Assembly (NCBI GenBank): GCA_013127575.1
Contig: CP053418.1
Location: 1,674,001-1,738,000, forward strand
Length of the DNA stretch: 64,000 nt
From: Ramlibacter terrae
GTDB lineage: Bacteria > Pseudomonadota > Gammaproteobacteria > Burkholderiales > Burkholderiaceae_C
Reading direction: 5' to 3'
Below, one piece after another: positions 30,925-40,623 of this stretch. Each line of letters begins with the position of its first letter. The stretch's first letter is position 1. The notes beneath the pieces are model-generated. The model searched no databases, had not been told where the DNA came from, and saw only the letters and a list, made by a program, of their open reading frames with translations. The translations under genes and the position numbers were made by a program.

Positions 30925-32994
30925 ATGCAGTACCCAGACCCCCTCGACGCACTCAACGCGCAGCAGCGCGAAGCGGCCACGCACGGCACCGGCGACAGCG
31001 CGGGCGACACGCGGCCGCTGCTCGTGATCGCGGGCGCCGGTTCGGGCAAGACCAACACGCTGGCGCACCGCGTGGCCAACCTCGTGCGCCACGGCGCCGA
31101 CCCGCAACGGATGATGCTGCTCACCTTCAGCCGGCGGGCCGCGCAGGAGATGGAGCGCCGCGTGGGCGGCGTGCTGCAGCAGGCGCTCGGCCTGCAGGGC
31201 ACGCAGGCGCTGCCGAACCTGCCGTGGAGCGGCACCTTCCACAGCATCGGCGCGCGCCTGCTGCGCGAGTACGCGCCGCGCATCGGGCTCGAGGAGAGCT
31301 TCACCATCCATGACCGCGGCGATTCCGAAGACCTGATGGGGCTGGTGCGGCACGAGATCGGCTTTTCGGAAACGAAGAAGCGCTTTCCGCTCAAGGGCAC
31401 CTGCATGGGCATCTACTCGCGCGTGCTGAACACGCGCGAACCGCTGGCGCTGGTGCTGCAGTCGGTGTACCCGTGGTGCAGCCAGTGGGAGGACGAACTC
31501 AAGAAGCTGTTCGGCGCCTACGTCGAAGCCAAGCAGCAGCAGAACGTGCTCGACTACGACGACCTGCTGCTGTTCTGGGCCGACATGATGGCCGAGCCGG
31601 CGCTGGCCGAAGAGGTCGGCGCACGCTTCGACCACCTGCTGGTCGACGAGTACCGAGGACACCAACCGGCTGCAGGCCGACGTGATCCTCGGCATGAAGC
31701 CGACGGGCCAGGGCGTGACCGTGGTGGGCGACGACGCGCAGAGCATCTACGCGTTCCGCGGCGCGACGGTGCGCAACATCCTCGACTTCCCGCACCAGTT
31801 CGCGCAGCCGGCGCGCGTGGTCACGCTGGAGCGCAACTACCGCAGCACGCAGCCGATCCGGAAGCGAGCAACGCGGTGATCGCCGCGGCCCGCGAGCGGC
31901 ATGCGAAGAACCTGTTCACCGACAAGGCTTCGAGCCAGCGCGCGCAACTGGTGCTGGTGCCCGACGAGGCCCAGCAGGCGCGCTGGGTGGCCGACCAGGT
32001 GCTGCGGCAGCGCGAGGCGGGCAGCACCCTGAAGAGCCAGGCGGTGCTGTTCCGCACCAGCCACCACAGCGCGGCGCTCGAACTCGAACTGGCGCGCCGC
32101 AACATTCCCTTCGTCAAGTTCGGCGGCCTGAAATTCCTCGAGGCCTCGCACGTCAAGGACGTGATGGCGGTGCTGCGCTTCGCGCAGAACCCGCGCGGGC
32201 GCATGGCGGGCTTCCGGGTCGCGCAGCTCGTGCCCGGCATCGGGGCCGCCACCGCCACGCGCCTGCTCGATGCGATGGCGCAGGCGCCCGATCCGCACGT
32301 GGCGCTGCAGGCCTTCGAGCCGCCCGCCGCCGCGAGGGAAGAGTGGTCGGCGCTCGCGGCCTTGTTCGCGAAGCTGGACGATCCCGAGCTCGCTTGGCCG
32401 GCCGACATGGAACTGGCGAAGTCCTGGTACCTGCCGCAGCTCGAACGCATCCACGACGACGCGCACGTGCGCAAGCTCGACGTGGAACAGCTCGCGCGGC
32501 TGGCGGCCGGCTACGGCAGCCGCGAACGCTTCCTCACCGAGCTCACGCTGGACCCGCCGGAAGTCACCAGCGACCAGAGCGGGTCCGCCGCTGCGCGACG
32601 AGGACTACCTGATCCTCTCCACGATCCACAGCGCGAAGGGGCAGGAGTGGAAGGCGGTGCACGTGCTCAACGTGGTGGACGGCTGCATTCCGAGCGACAT
32701 GGCGACCGGGACCACCGAGAACTGGAAGAGGAGCGCCGCTTGCTGTACGTGGCGATGACGCGCGCCCGAGAGCACCTGCACCTGCTGGTGCCGCAACGGT
32801 TCTATGTGTCGCAGCAGGCGGGCGGCGGCGACCGCCACATCTACGCCGGGCGCACGCGCTTCATCGGCGAGGCCACGGCGCGGCAGTTCGAGCACGTGAC
32901 GTGGCCGGAAGCCGCTGCGACCAGCGGCGCGCAGGTGCAGCCGCAGGCGCCGGTGATGCAGGTGCGGGCCCGCGCCGTGGCCGCGTGGAACTAG
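30925..32994 (+). CDS. Second UvrD/Rep-like SF1 DNA helicase
   Basis: Repaired length is about 689 aa. Motifs: LNAQQREAAT (Q), VIAGAGSGKTNTLAHRV (I), LTFSRRAAQEMERR (Ia), HLLVDEYQDTNRLQ (II), GDDAQSIYAFRGA (III), LERNYRSTQPI (IV), STIHSAKGQEW (V) and YVAMTRAREHL (VI). It lacks the UvrD Tudor-like tail and ends shortly after motif VI, unlike the 798-aa helicase at 11141. Four breaks, two at CCWGG (31654 and 31859). It probably translocates 3'-5' on ssDNA; its specific pathway is unknown. Confidence 0.85.
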   Translation: MQYPDPLDALNAQQREAATHGTGDSAGDTRPLLVIAGAGSGKTNTLAHRVANLVRHGADPQRMMLLTFSRRAAQEMERRVGGVLQQALGLQGTQALPNLPWSGTFHSIGARLLREYAPRIGLEESFTIHDRGDSEDLMGLVRHEIGFSETKKRFPLKGTCMGIYSRVLNTREPLALVLQSVYPWCSQWEDELKKLFGAYVEAKQQQNVLDYDDLLLFWADMMAEPALAEEVGARFDHLLVDEYRGHQPAAGRRDPRHEADGPGRDRGGRRRAEHLRVPRRDGAQHPRLPAPVRAAGARGHAGAQLPQHAADPEASNAVIAAARERHAKNLFTDKASSQRAQLVLVPDEAQQARWVADQVLRQREAGSTLKSQAVLFRTSHHSAALELELARRNIPFVKFGGLKFLEASHVKDVMAVLRFAQNPRGRMAGFRVAQLVPGIGAATATRLLDAMAQAPDPHVALQAFEPPAAAREEWSALAALFAKLDDPELAWPADMELAKSWYLPQLERIHDDAHVRKLDVEQLARLAAGYGSRERFLTELTLDPPEVTSDQSGSAAARRGLPDPLHDPQREGAGVEGGARAQRGGRLHSERHGDRDHRELEEERRLLYVAMTRAREHLHLLVPQRFYVSQQAGGGDRHIYAGRTRFIGEATARQFEHVTWPEAAATSGAQVQPQAPVMQVRARAVAAWN

Positions 32995-32998
32995 AGCG

Positions 32999-34953
32999 CT
33001 AGACGCTCATCCGCGCGCGCTGCGCCTGCATCGACGAACCCGACCGGAAGAAGCGGATGTCGCGGCTGGCCGCCGGGCGCGCCGTCGGCTGCGAACTCGC
33101 CAGCACCCGCTGCAGCGTCGCCAGCACGGTGTGCTTGTCGTCGTCGAAGGCGCCGTGCTCGCGCGCTTCGGCCGCCCCGACGTCGCCTTGCGGCAGGCGG
33201 TTCGGCGACAGCACCACGTCAGCCCGGCCGGCGTCGACCAGCGCCTTCAGTTCGGCGCTCGCCTCGATCCACTTCGCCAGGCCCAGCAGCGGCGTGCCGG
33301 GCCCGATGGCGCTGTTCTCGAAGCTGCGCGAGACGAGGTACAGCAGCGACTTGTTGTAGACGCGGGCGCAGTGGTCGTCCTGCTCGGTCGCGTCGTCGAG
33401 CGCGAACAGGCCGAAGCGGCCGATGGTGCCGTCCTCGATGGCGGGCAGGTAGTCCTGCCGGAACAGGTCCATCGTGCAGGCGGGCGCCCACAGCGTGCAG
33501 GTGTCGATGGCCTGTCCCTGCGCGTGCAGCCAGCGCACCACGCCGGCCGGAAGATCGCGCCGGCGCTGTGGCCGACGATGTGCAGCTTGAAGGGCAGCGC
33601 CTGCCGCAGCTCGACGAGGTGCATCAGCGCCGTCAGCGCGCCGCCGCGCGGCTGCATGGCGCCCCGCGCATTCTGCTTCATCTGGTCCCGGGCCGTCTTG
33701 CCCGGGCCGCGCGCGAGCAGTTCGAGCGTGTCGTCGATGCGGTCCAGCAGGAAGTCGCGCGCCGCCGTCAGCGCGCCTTCGGGACGCCGGCGGCGCAGCG
33801 CGTCTTCGAGCAGGTAGCCGATGGTGGACCACAGGTCGCTGTGCCACACGAAGCTGACCGGATAGACGTGCGCGCCGAGCATCGCGGCGCGGTACTCCGC
33901 CACGCGCTGCACGGCGGTGCGCTCCGGCACGAGGCCGCCGTGCGCGTAGAGCAGCACGTGCGTTTCGGGCCAGTCGCGCGCGGCGGCGGGGATGTCTTCG
34001 CGGAAGATCCTTTCCACCTCCGCGGCGGACGTTCCGAAATCGCCGCCCGGTTGCAGGACGCCATCGTTGCCCAGGCTCACGACGTGCGGCCGCAGGTCGG
34101 CATACGAGTACGCGACCGAGCGTCCGGCCGCGGCCGAATGCGCGATGGCCGGCGACTGGTGCTCGCGCAGCACCACCGGCGCGCCGAGCCGCGCGACCCA
34201 CACGTCGGTGCCGTTGGCCAGCCAGTCGTCGTAGCCGATGCGCGCGAAACCCTTGTGCCCCCAGCCGGTGCCCCACGAGTTCTGGATCCAGAAGCCTTCG
34301 GCGTCGTAGGCGACGATGGCGAAGGCGTGGCCGCCGGTGCGCAGGGCGGGCCAGCGGATGGCGCCTTTCGCATCGACTTCGGACCAACCCTCGTGCACCG
34401 TCGCGGTGGCGAACAGGATGCCGACTTCGGCCAGCGCGCAGTGCATCGCGACCGGTCGCGGTGGTTCACGCGCTGGTAGGCGCCGAGCGGCCGCCGCAGC
34501 GCATCGGCCGTGCGGGCCCGCGTGAGGCCGCCGCGGGTGGACCCGGTGTCGTACGCCCATTCGCTTTCGCTGCACACGCCGTGCTTGTGCCAGCCTTTCA
34601 TGGCGCCGCGCGCGCTGGAGCCGCTGTAGTCCTCGCCCGGCCATTCGTCGTAGCGGCGCGCCAGTTCGTACAGCATGCGCGCGCTGACCGGCCGCGGATC
34701 GGGCTTGCTCTTGCGGATCGCCAGCAGGAAGTTGGCGACGGCGGCCAGGCCGAAGCCGGTGCACGCGCCTTCCGTCCCCCTGGTCCAGCACGCGCGGGCG
34801 CAGGCGCAGGAAGGCGGCGAGCGGCATTTCGGCGGGCACCTCGATCAGCGTGGGCTCGAACAGCCGGTCGCGGAAGTCGAGCGTGTCGGGCCGCGCATCG
34901 AGCACCCGCTCGACCTGCGCGCTGCCGCTGACCGTGGCCAAGGTGTCCGCCAT
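32999..34953 (-). CDS. Papain-like (C1A) cysteine protease fused to an alpha/beta hydrolase domain
   Basis: Repaired length is about 651 aa, no signal peptide. Residues 1-265 are papain-like: catalytic Cys in DQGTEGACTGFG (about 63), His in RTGGHAFAIVAYD and Asn in WIQNSWGTGWGHKGFARIGYDDW. Residues about 320-560 form a hydrolase domain with LLYAHGGLVPERTA and nucleophile elbow HIVGHSAGAIFL. Three breaks (34797, 34454, 33551) all lie at CCWGG. The gene is 9 bp downstream of an M6-like metallopeptidase gene with its own GGAGG. The combination is not one I recognise. Confidence 0.75.
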
Positions 34954-34962
34954 GGCGCCTCC

Positions 34963-36203
34963 TCAGCCGAAGCTGAATTCCAGTCCTCCGGCCACTTCGC
35001 GGATGCCGCCGATCTGCAGCCCCGCGGCTTGCCCGTCCCACCAGCGGGGGAGCCGGGCCGCGTCGAACACCGGTCCCTCGGTCGGACCGAAGAGGTCGGT
35101 GGCGTCCCCCTCGGTGCCCGGTCCGCTGCCGGCGGCGAGGTCGTCGCGGCCGTCCGCCTGCAGCAGCCGGCATTCGTAGTGACGGTGTCCCTCGGCCGCC
35201 CGGCCCGGCTCGGCGTTGCTGCCCAGTTCGTCGACATGCCAGATGGCAAGCCCGCCGTCCGGCAGCGCCGCGTCGCGCCCCGCCTGCGCGCGCAGTTCGA
35301 GCAGGAAGTACTCGGTGGCGCTGTTCTGGTGGATGAAAAGCTGGTTGCCGTCGGGGCGTGCCACGTAGGTGCGGCCGCGCTCAAGCAGTTGCGGACGCGC
35401 CCAGCCCGCCTTGAACTTCAGGTACGCGCCCACCTGCGGCGGATTGCGTTCGTCGGCCACCGCCCCGAAGCACATCAGGCAGAAGCTGCCGCAGCCGGCG
35501 CGGCGCTGGCCGTCGTACTCGTACAGGTCGGGGAAGTCGCACAGCATGTGACCCGTCTCGTGGCAGTAAACCCCGAGCGCCAGCCGGTCGTCCATGGCGC
35601 ACACACGGTAGTCGCCGACGCTGCGGCCCCCGCCGACCGCCGTGCCGCCCGGCAGGCTGGATGCGTGCGGCCACAGCCCCTGCCCATGGAGGTTGCCCAC
35701 GGGCCCGGCGTACAGCAGGCTGGTGGCGCGCACGGCGCCGCTGCCGTCGAGCGTGAGCTCGCCGAAGTCGAAACCCTGCGCGCGGTGGAAGGCGATGGCT
35801 TCCAGCACGAGTTCGGCGGCGCGCTGCCCGTACGGCACGGCGGGGTCGGTAGTGGCTGCGCGGGTGCTGGGCGCGGTAGTAGGGCGCGACGACGGTGCGG
35901 TACTCGAGCTGCCCGGCCGAGTTGTCGCGGAAGTAGTCGGCCACCGAACCCTTGTTGCCGAAACCGGAGAACCCGGGCTCGTTGCAGAACGCGTCGATGG
36001 CCCCGCGCGGCAGCCCCGGCACGTCGGGAAACTCCACCGGCAGCGCCAGCCCCGTGCATGTCCCGCGGGTCGGGTGGCGCGGCGGCGCCTGCGCCAGGCC
36101 CGGCATGCTTTCGATGCGGGCGAGCGTGCGCTTGGCGTCGTCGATGCGCTGCTGCCACGGGGCGTGGCGCGCGTCCCGGCATCGGGACGTGGGGCAGGGA
36201 CAT
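34963..36203 (-). CDS. M6-like metallopeptidase
   Basis: Repaired length is about 412 aa. The zinc site is CHETGHMLCDFPDLYEYD (HExxH with the extended PDLY motif of M6/immune-inhibitor-A-like peptidases). Other family features are LALPVEFPDVPG, VADYFRDNSAGQLEY and GLAIWHVDELGSN. There is no signal peptide at the chosen start (MSLPHVPMP), which is unusual for this mostly secreted family. Two breaks, near 36176 and 35850. First gene of a two-gene operon with the papain-like protease. Confidence 0.75.
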
Positions 36204-36341
36204 GCGTTCTCTGGGTGTCGCGGCATCGTCCGGGCGGGGCCTGCCGGGCAACAACCCCTAAACAGGGGACGCGCAGCCCTCCTACGGGCCGCAGGCAGCA
36301 GGTCCGACATCCCGCGCGCGAGGGCTTCCTAGAGTGAGCCC

Positions 36342-36581
36342 ATGACCAATCCCAAGCAACCCTCCGAAGACACGGCGAAGAACTCCACGCCGAATGCGAC
36401 CAGCCCCGGCAACGAGGGCGCGCGCGGCAGCCGCGGCCAGGCCAACAGCGGCGCGCAGGCGGATAACAGCACCCGGCAGGACGGCAACAGCCATGCCGAC
36501 GTGACCGGCGAGACCGACCTGCGCGACGACATCGCGCGCGGCGGCGGTGGCGCGGGGAGCGAGAGCAGCCGCTCGAAGTAG
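36342..36581 (+). CDS. Small hydrophilic, probably disordered protein
   Basis: An intact 79-aa protein made almost only of Ala, Asn, Ser, Gly, Asp, Thr and Lys (MTNPKQPSEDTAKNSTPNAT at the start), with no hydrophobic core. A TAGAGT at 36330-36335 lies so close to the ATG that the transcript could be leaderless. It is divergent from the metallopeptidase. No family recognised; composition resembles stress-related disordered proteins. Confidence 0.55.
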   Translation: MTNPKQPSEDTAKNSTPNATSPGNEGARGSRGQANSGAQADNSTRQDGNSHADVTGETDLRDDIARGGGGAGSESSRSK

Positions 36582-36622
36582 GGCGGCGGCGGCGGCGGCG
36601 TTGCCTGCCGTACAGTTCCGGC

Positions 36623-37332
36623 ATGCACATCGCCGGCGCCTCCAACTTCCGTCCCGTCACCGGCCTCCGGCCGGTCCTCTTCCGTTCCGACCATCTCGGC
36701 GCGCTCGACGAAGCCGACGCCGCGCAGGTGCGCGCGCTCGGCATCCGGCGCGTGCTCGACTTCCGCGGCGTCGACGAGCGCACCAGCGCGATGTGCGCGC
36801 TGCCCGATGTGACCGTGCACTCGCTGGCGATCGAGCCGACGATCGTGCAGACGCTGCAAGGCCTCATCGCCGCCGGCCACCAGCTCTCCGCCGCCGACAT
36901 GACGGCCCACATGCAGGACACCTACCGCGGCTTCGTGCGCAACAACACGCACCGCTTCGCCGAGTTCTTCGGCCACCTGCTCGCATCGGACGAACCCACC
37001 GTCTTCCACTGCACCGCCGGCAAGGACCGCACCGGCTTCGCCGCCGCATTGCTGCTGCGCGCGGTGGACGTGCCTGAAGACGAAGTGATGCGCGACTACC
37101 GGCCACCAACGAGCGCCTGCGCATCCCGGAGGTGTCCCGCTGGGGCCTGCCGCGCGAAGCGATGCTGGTGCTGTGGCGCGTGCAGCCCGATTTCCTGCGC
37201 GCGGCGTTCGAGGAAGCCGATGCGCGCCACGGTTCGCTGGAAGGCTATCTCCGCGACGGCCTCGGCCTCGGCGCCGCCGAGCGCGAGCGCCTGCGCGCGC
37301 TGTACCTGCCGCCTTCGCACCGCGATTCCTGA
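36623..37332 (+). CDS. Tyrosine-specific protein phosphatase (PTP-like)
   Basis: Repaired length is 236 aa. The P-loop HCTAGKDRTG (CxxxxxR) near residue 130 identifies a dual-specificity/Y_phosphatase3-type enzyme. Preceding parts NFRPVTGLRPVLFRSDHLG and GIRRVLDFRGVDER match bacterial PTPs of this class. One break near 37100 (lost T in CCTGG). Substrates unknown. Confidence 0.85.
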
Positions 37333-37463
37333 TCCCGCGCCGCGCCGCTTTCCTACGCAACTCGCCGGGCGGTGCCGACAGGTCGGCCGGGGCGCAGGGC
37401 CAACACTCCATGAACAGCAGGCCACCGGGCCCGCAACAAAAGCAGCAGCAAAGGAGAAGCGCG

Positions 37464-37851
37464 ATGGCCAACCGGGAACAATCCCGCAACGGCGTGCCCC
37501 AGAAGGACAAGGACCGGCCCTCGCCGGATGTCGGCCGGGCAGCGGCTCTCCCTCCAGCCGGGACTACCGCGGTGACGGTCCGGCCAAGCATGGCCTCACC
37601 AGCGACGACCAGCCCGACCTCGTCGCGCCTTCGGGCGTGAACGACCGCGATGCCGGCGACAGCCCCGTCGGCGGTGGCGCCCTCAACTTTGACGATGGCA
37701 CCGACATGGTCCACCCGCGCGGAAAGGTCACGGGCACCGGCCGCACTGGGACGAGAAGAATCCCAGCGACGCCGGCGACCTCGGCGCACCGAACGCCGGC
37801 TTGTCCGATCGCAACGGGCCGAGCGACCCGGATGCAAAGCGCAGCCGGTAG
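37464..37851 (+). CDS. Hydrophilic, disordered protein, 129 aa
   Basis: Starts after a strong AAGGAGAAG site. The repaired protein is charged and glycine/proline-rich (MANREQSRNGVPQKDKDRP, then GLTSDDQPDLVAPSGVNDRD and NFDDGTDMVHPRGKV) with no hydrophobic segment. Two breaks near 37535 and 37746. It lies between the phosphatase and a membrane-anchored hydrolase. No family recognised. Confidence 0.55.
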
Positions 37852-37873
37852 GCTGGGCGCCACGGGAGGCAAC

Positions 37874-38704
37874 ATGGTCTACGCCCTTTTCTCCGCCTCC
37901 GTCCTGCTTGCCATCGGCGCCATCTATGCCGGCGCGATCGGGTGGCTGTACTTCCGGCAGGAACGCCTGCTGTTCGAGCCCGATCCGCTGCAGCCCGACG
38001 ACCCGATCTGCCCGGACCCCGACACGCGCGAGTTCTTCATCGACGTGCCCGGTGCGCGGCTGTCGGTGGCGCACATGGTGCGGCCCAATCCGCGCGGCGT
38101 GTTCTTCTTCCTGCACGGCAACTCGGGCAACCTGAAGAAGTGGTTCGTCGAGCTCGACGCGTTCCGGCAGGCCAACTTCGACGTCGTCATGTTCGACTAC
38201 CGCGGCTTCGGCAAGAGCAGCGGCCAGATCGAGAGCGAAGAGCAGTTGCATGCCGACGTCGCCGCGGTGTGGGAACATTTCGCCGCGCGCTACGAAGGCA
38301 AGCGGGTCGTGATTTCCGGCCAGTCGCTCGGTACCGGTCTGGCCGCCGGCCCGGCGGCGAAGCTCAGTTCGGCCGGCCATGCGCCGGACCTCACCCTGCT
38401 CGTCTCGCCGTACAGCAGCATGCGTGCGCTTGCCGCGGAGTTGTACCCGTGGGTGCCGACGCAGGTGTTGCGCTACCCGCTGCACACCCTCGAACACGCC
38501 GCCAAGCTGCTCGGCCCGGTGATGCTGATCCACGGCGACAAGGACGAACTGATCCCCATCCACCACAGCGAGCAGCTGTGCACCGAGATGGGCAAGGGTA
38601 AGTGCAAGGCCGAACTGCTGCGCGTTACCGGCGCCGGCCACAGCGACGTGCACCAGTTCCCCACCGTGCGCAAGGCGCTGCTGGCGGCGCTCGGACGGCT
38701 GTAA
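37874..38704 (+). CDS. Membrane-anchored alpha/beta hydrolase
   Basis: An intact 276-aa protein. An N-terminal transmembrane helix (SASVLLAIGAIYAGAIGWLY) is followed by a hydrolase of the BEM46/YfhR type: FFLHGNSGNLKKW, FDYRGFGKSSG, nucleophile GQSLGTGLAAG, acid HGDKDELIP and His GAGHSDVHQF. Substrate unknown. Followed by a UUCG-capped hairpin. Confidence 0.85.
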   Translation: MVYALFSASVLLAIGAIYAGAIGWLYFRQERLLFEPDPLQPDDPICPDPDTREFFIDVPGARLSVAHMVRPNPRGVFFFLHGNSGNLKKWFVELDAFRQANFDVVMFDYRGFGKSSGQIESEEQLHADVAAVWEHFAARYEGKRVVISGQSLGTGLAAGPAAKLSSAGHAPDLTLLVSPYSSMRALAAELYPWVPTQVLRYPLHTLEHAAKLLGPVMLIHGDKDELIPIHHSEQLCTEMGKGKCKAELLRVTGAGHSDVHQFPTVRKALLAALGRL

Positions 38705-38709
38705 AACGC

Positions 38710-38733
38710 GCCGGCATCGTTCGCGATGCCGGC
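38710..38733 (+). terminator. Perfect hairpin with TTCG loop after the hydrolase
   Basis: GCCGGCATCG and CGATGCCGGC form a 10-bp stem capped by TTCG, starting 5 bp after the stop. No T-run follows, so it may stabilise the mRNA 3' end or terminate only partly. Confidence 0.5.
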
Positions 38734-38819
38734 AGCGTCCGATTCCTACAAGACGCGCGCACCGGTACTGACACCGGGCGCCGTGCCGGTCCCTAGAGTA
38801 GAGGCACGAAAGGTTTTCC

Positions 38820-39007
38820 ATGCCCAGCACCCCCACACGCCCGCCACCGAAGCCCATCAGCCGCCCCGCAGCGACGCGCCCGCCGATGCCGCTGCCGGCC
38901 AGCAGGAGAGTGACGCCGGCGACGGCGCGAACCGCGGTTCACCCGCGGCGCCCGTGATGAAGCAGTTCGCCAAGACCGAAGCGGAAAGCAGCCGCAACCG
39001 CAAGTGA
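38820..39007 (+). CDS. Small disordered protein, 62 aa
   Basis: The ATG at 38820 is preceded by GAAAGG. The frame after one missing C (run at 38828-38832) gives a Pro/Ala/Asp-rich peptide ending in APVMKQFAKTEAESSRNRK. It lies 20 bp before the hemerythrin gene and may be co-transcribed. Small size and composition make it a tentative call. Confidence 0.45.
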
Positions 39008-39027
39008 ACGACGCAACGAGGCACTAC

Positions 39028-39527
39028 ATGAAGAAACAAGCCCCCGATGCGATCGACCTGCTGGATGCCGACCACCTCTCGGTCCACGCGCTGTTCCGGG
39101 CCTATCGCGAACTGGTGCGCACGGGTGCGCCGGCGCTGCAGCGCCGCACCCGGCCGAGGAGATCTGCATGGAGTTGACCATCCATGCGCGGATCGAGGAA
39201 GAACTGTTCTATCCCGCGGTGCGCGAGTCGCTGCAGGACGACGCCACGGTGGACGAGGCCGAGGACGACCACGTGAGCCAGCGCGAACTGGTGGCGCAGA
39301 TCCTCTCCACCCCCGCTGAAGATCCGCTGTACGACGCGCGCGTCGCGGTGCTGGCGGAGTACGTCGAGCGCCACGTGCGGCAGGAGCGCGAAGAGGTGTT
39401 CAACCGCGTGTTGGCATCGCGCGTCGACCTGCATGCACTCGGGCGCACGATCGCCATCCGGCGCGAGGAGTTACGTTCCGTTGCCGACGCGCTGCGCGAG
39501 GACACGCTGGCTTCCGCGCTGGCCTGA
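39028..39527 (+). CDS. Hemerythrin HHE cation-binding domain protein
   Basis: Repaired length is 166 aa. The helix bundle has DLLDADHLSVHALFRAY, ELTIHARIEEELFYPAV, EDDHVSQRELV and YVERHVRQEREEVF, giving the His/Glu ligands for a di-iron site. Such proteins bind oxygen or act in iron and redox stress handling. One break near 39151 (lost T in CCTGG). Confidence 0.85.
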
Positions 39528-39681
39528 AACGCGTCGCGCCCGCCGCTGTGCCTTGTCCTACAGGCTTCTACAGTGGCAGACGACAAGGCTGCGTCAACCC
39601 CCCACTAAAGTGGTTCACAGGCAGCAGGAAACGCTGCCCCTCTCTCACCAATCTTTCCACGACAACCGCAAGGAGTCCCTG

Positions 39682-40164
39682 ATGAAAACCAAACCGATCG
39701 CCAGCGCCGCCGCCCCGGCCCTGATGGCCGCCCTGACGCTTTCCGCCTGCGGCGAGAAGTCGACGACCGACACTTCCACCACGTCGTCGACCACCACGCC
39801 CGCGACCACCGCACCGGCCGACACGTCCAGCACCGCGGGCACCAGCAGCACGATGGGCACCACCCCCAGCACGACGGCCGGCACGGGCAGCACCGGTTCC
39901 ACCACCGGCACGGGCACCGACATGGGCGCCACCACCGGTTCCGGCACTTCCATGGGCGCCTCGGGCACGGCCGGCACGGGCTCCACCACCACCAACACGA
40001 CCGGCACCGCCGGCGCGGGCGGCACGGCCGGCACGGGCACGTCCGGCAGCATGGGGACCTCCGGCAGCATGGGCTCCGGTTCGACCACCGGCTCCACGGG
40101 CACGACCGGTTCCACCGGCACGACGGGCTCCACCGGTTCCACCGGCACCGGCGCGAGCCGCTAA
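39682..40164 (+). CDS. Gly/Thr/Ser-rich low-complexity lipoprotein
   Basis: An intact 160-aa protein. The signal peptide ends with lipobox LTLSAC, and the rest is almost only Gly, Thr and Ser with scattered Met/Ala, ending in repeated GSTGTTGSTG units. The ribosome-binding site AAGGAGT is good. No folded domain is visible. Long open frames on the minus strand here are artefacts of the repeat. Confidence 0.65.
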   Translation: MKTKPIASAAAPALMAALTLSACGEKSTTDTSTTSSTTTPATTAPADTSSTAGTSSTMGTTPSTTAGTGSTGSTTGTGTDMGATTGSGTSMGASGTAGTGSTTTNTTGTAGAGGTAGTGTSGSMGTSGSMGSGSTTGSTGTTGSTGTTGSTGSTGTGASR

Positions 40165-40167
40165 GCC

Positions 40168-40569
40168 ATGATGCGGCAAGCCCGGGCATCGGCCGGTCTC
40201 GCCGCGCTGCTGGCGCTCGCGCTGGGCGCCTGCAGCGACCGCGCGGACCAGAACCCCAATGCGCCGGGCAGCCCGGGCACCGGCAACACCGCCGAAGTGG
40301 TGCGGCCGGCCGCGCCCGACGGCGCGCCCGGCGGCCCTTCGGGGATCACCGGTTCCGCGCCGCATACCGGATCTTCCGGTGGTGATGTCATGCCCGGCAC
40401 GACCGGACGCGGTACCTCCGAAGCGGGAGGCCGCAGCACCACCGCCGAATCGGGCACCGGCCTCAACGGCGGGCTCGGCACCGGCGGCACCACCACCAGC
40501 GCCCCGATGGGCGCCGGCGGGAGCGGGAGCCCGAACAACACGTCGGGCAGCGCGGTCGGCCAGCGCTGA
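40168..40569 (+). CDS. Small low-complexity lipoprotein
   Basis: An intact 133-aa protein starting 3 bp after the previous stop. It has a lipobox (ALALGAC) and a Gly/Thr/Pro/Ser-rich disordered tail. Probably co-transcribed with the preceding lipoprotein; function unknown. Confidence 0.6.
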   Translation: MMRQARASAGLAALLALALGACSDRADQNPNAPGSPGTGNTAEVVRPAAPDGAPGGPSGITGSAPHTGSSGGDVMPGTTGRGTSEAGGRSTTAESGTGLNGGLGTGGTTTSAPMGAGGSGSPNNTSGSAVGQR

Positions 40570-40590
40570 TTCGCTGCTTTCCAGTTGCGT

Positions 40591-40623
40591 CATGGGGCGC
40601 AGCCGCATAGGCTGCGCCCCATG
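40591..40623 (+). promoter_or_regulatory. Perfect 14-bp hairpin enclosing the monooxygenase start codon
   Basis: CATGGGGCGCAGCC (40591-40604) and GGCTGCGCCCCATG (40610-40623) are exact complements with loop GCATA. The right arm ends with the ATG of the flavin monooxygenase. In an mRNA that starts upstream, the start codon and the place for a Shine-Dalgarno sequence would be paired. It may act as a terminator of the lipoprotein genes (no T-run) or control translation. Confidence 0.55.

Noticed and set aside
39605..40189. Long minus-strand open frames rich in Val/Pro/Glu or Arg/Cys/Trp opposite the Gly/Thr lipoprotein
   Set aside because: They mirror the GGC/ACC repeat of the plus-strand gene, which has the lipobox and ribosome-binding site; no independent start signal or family.
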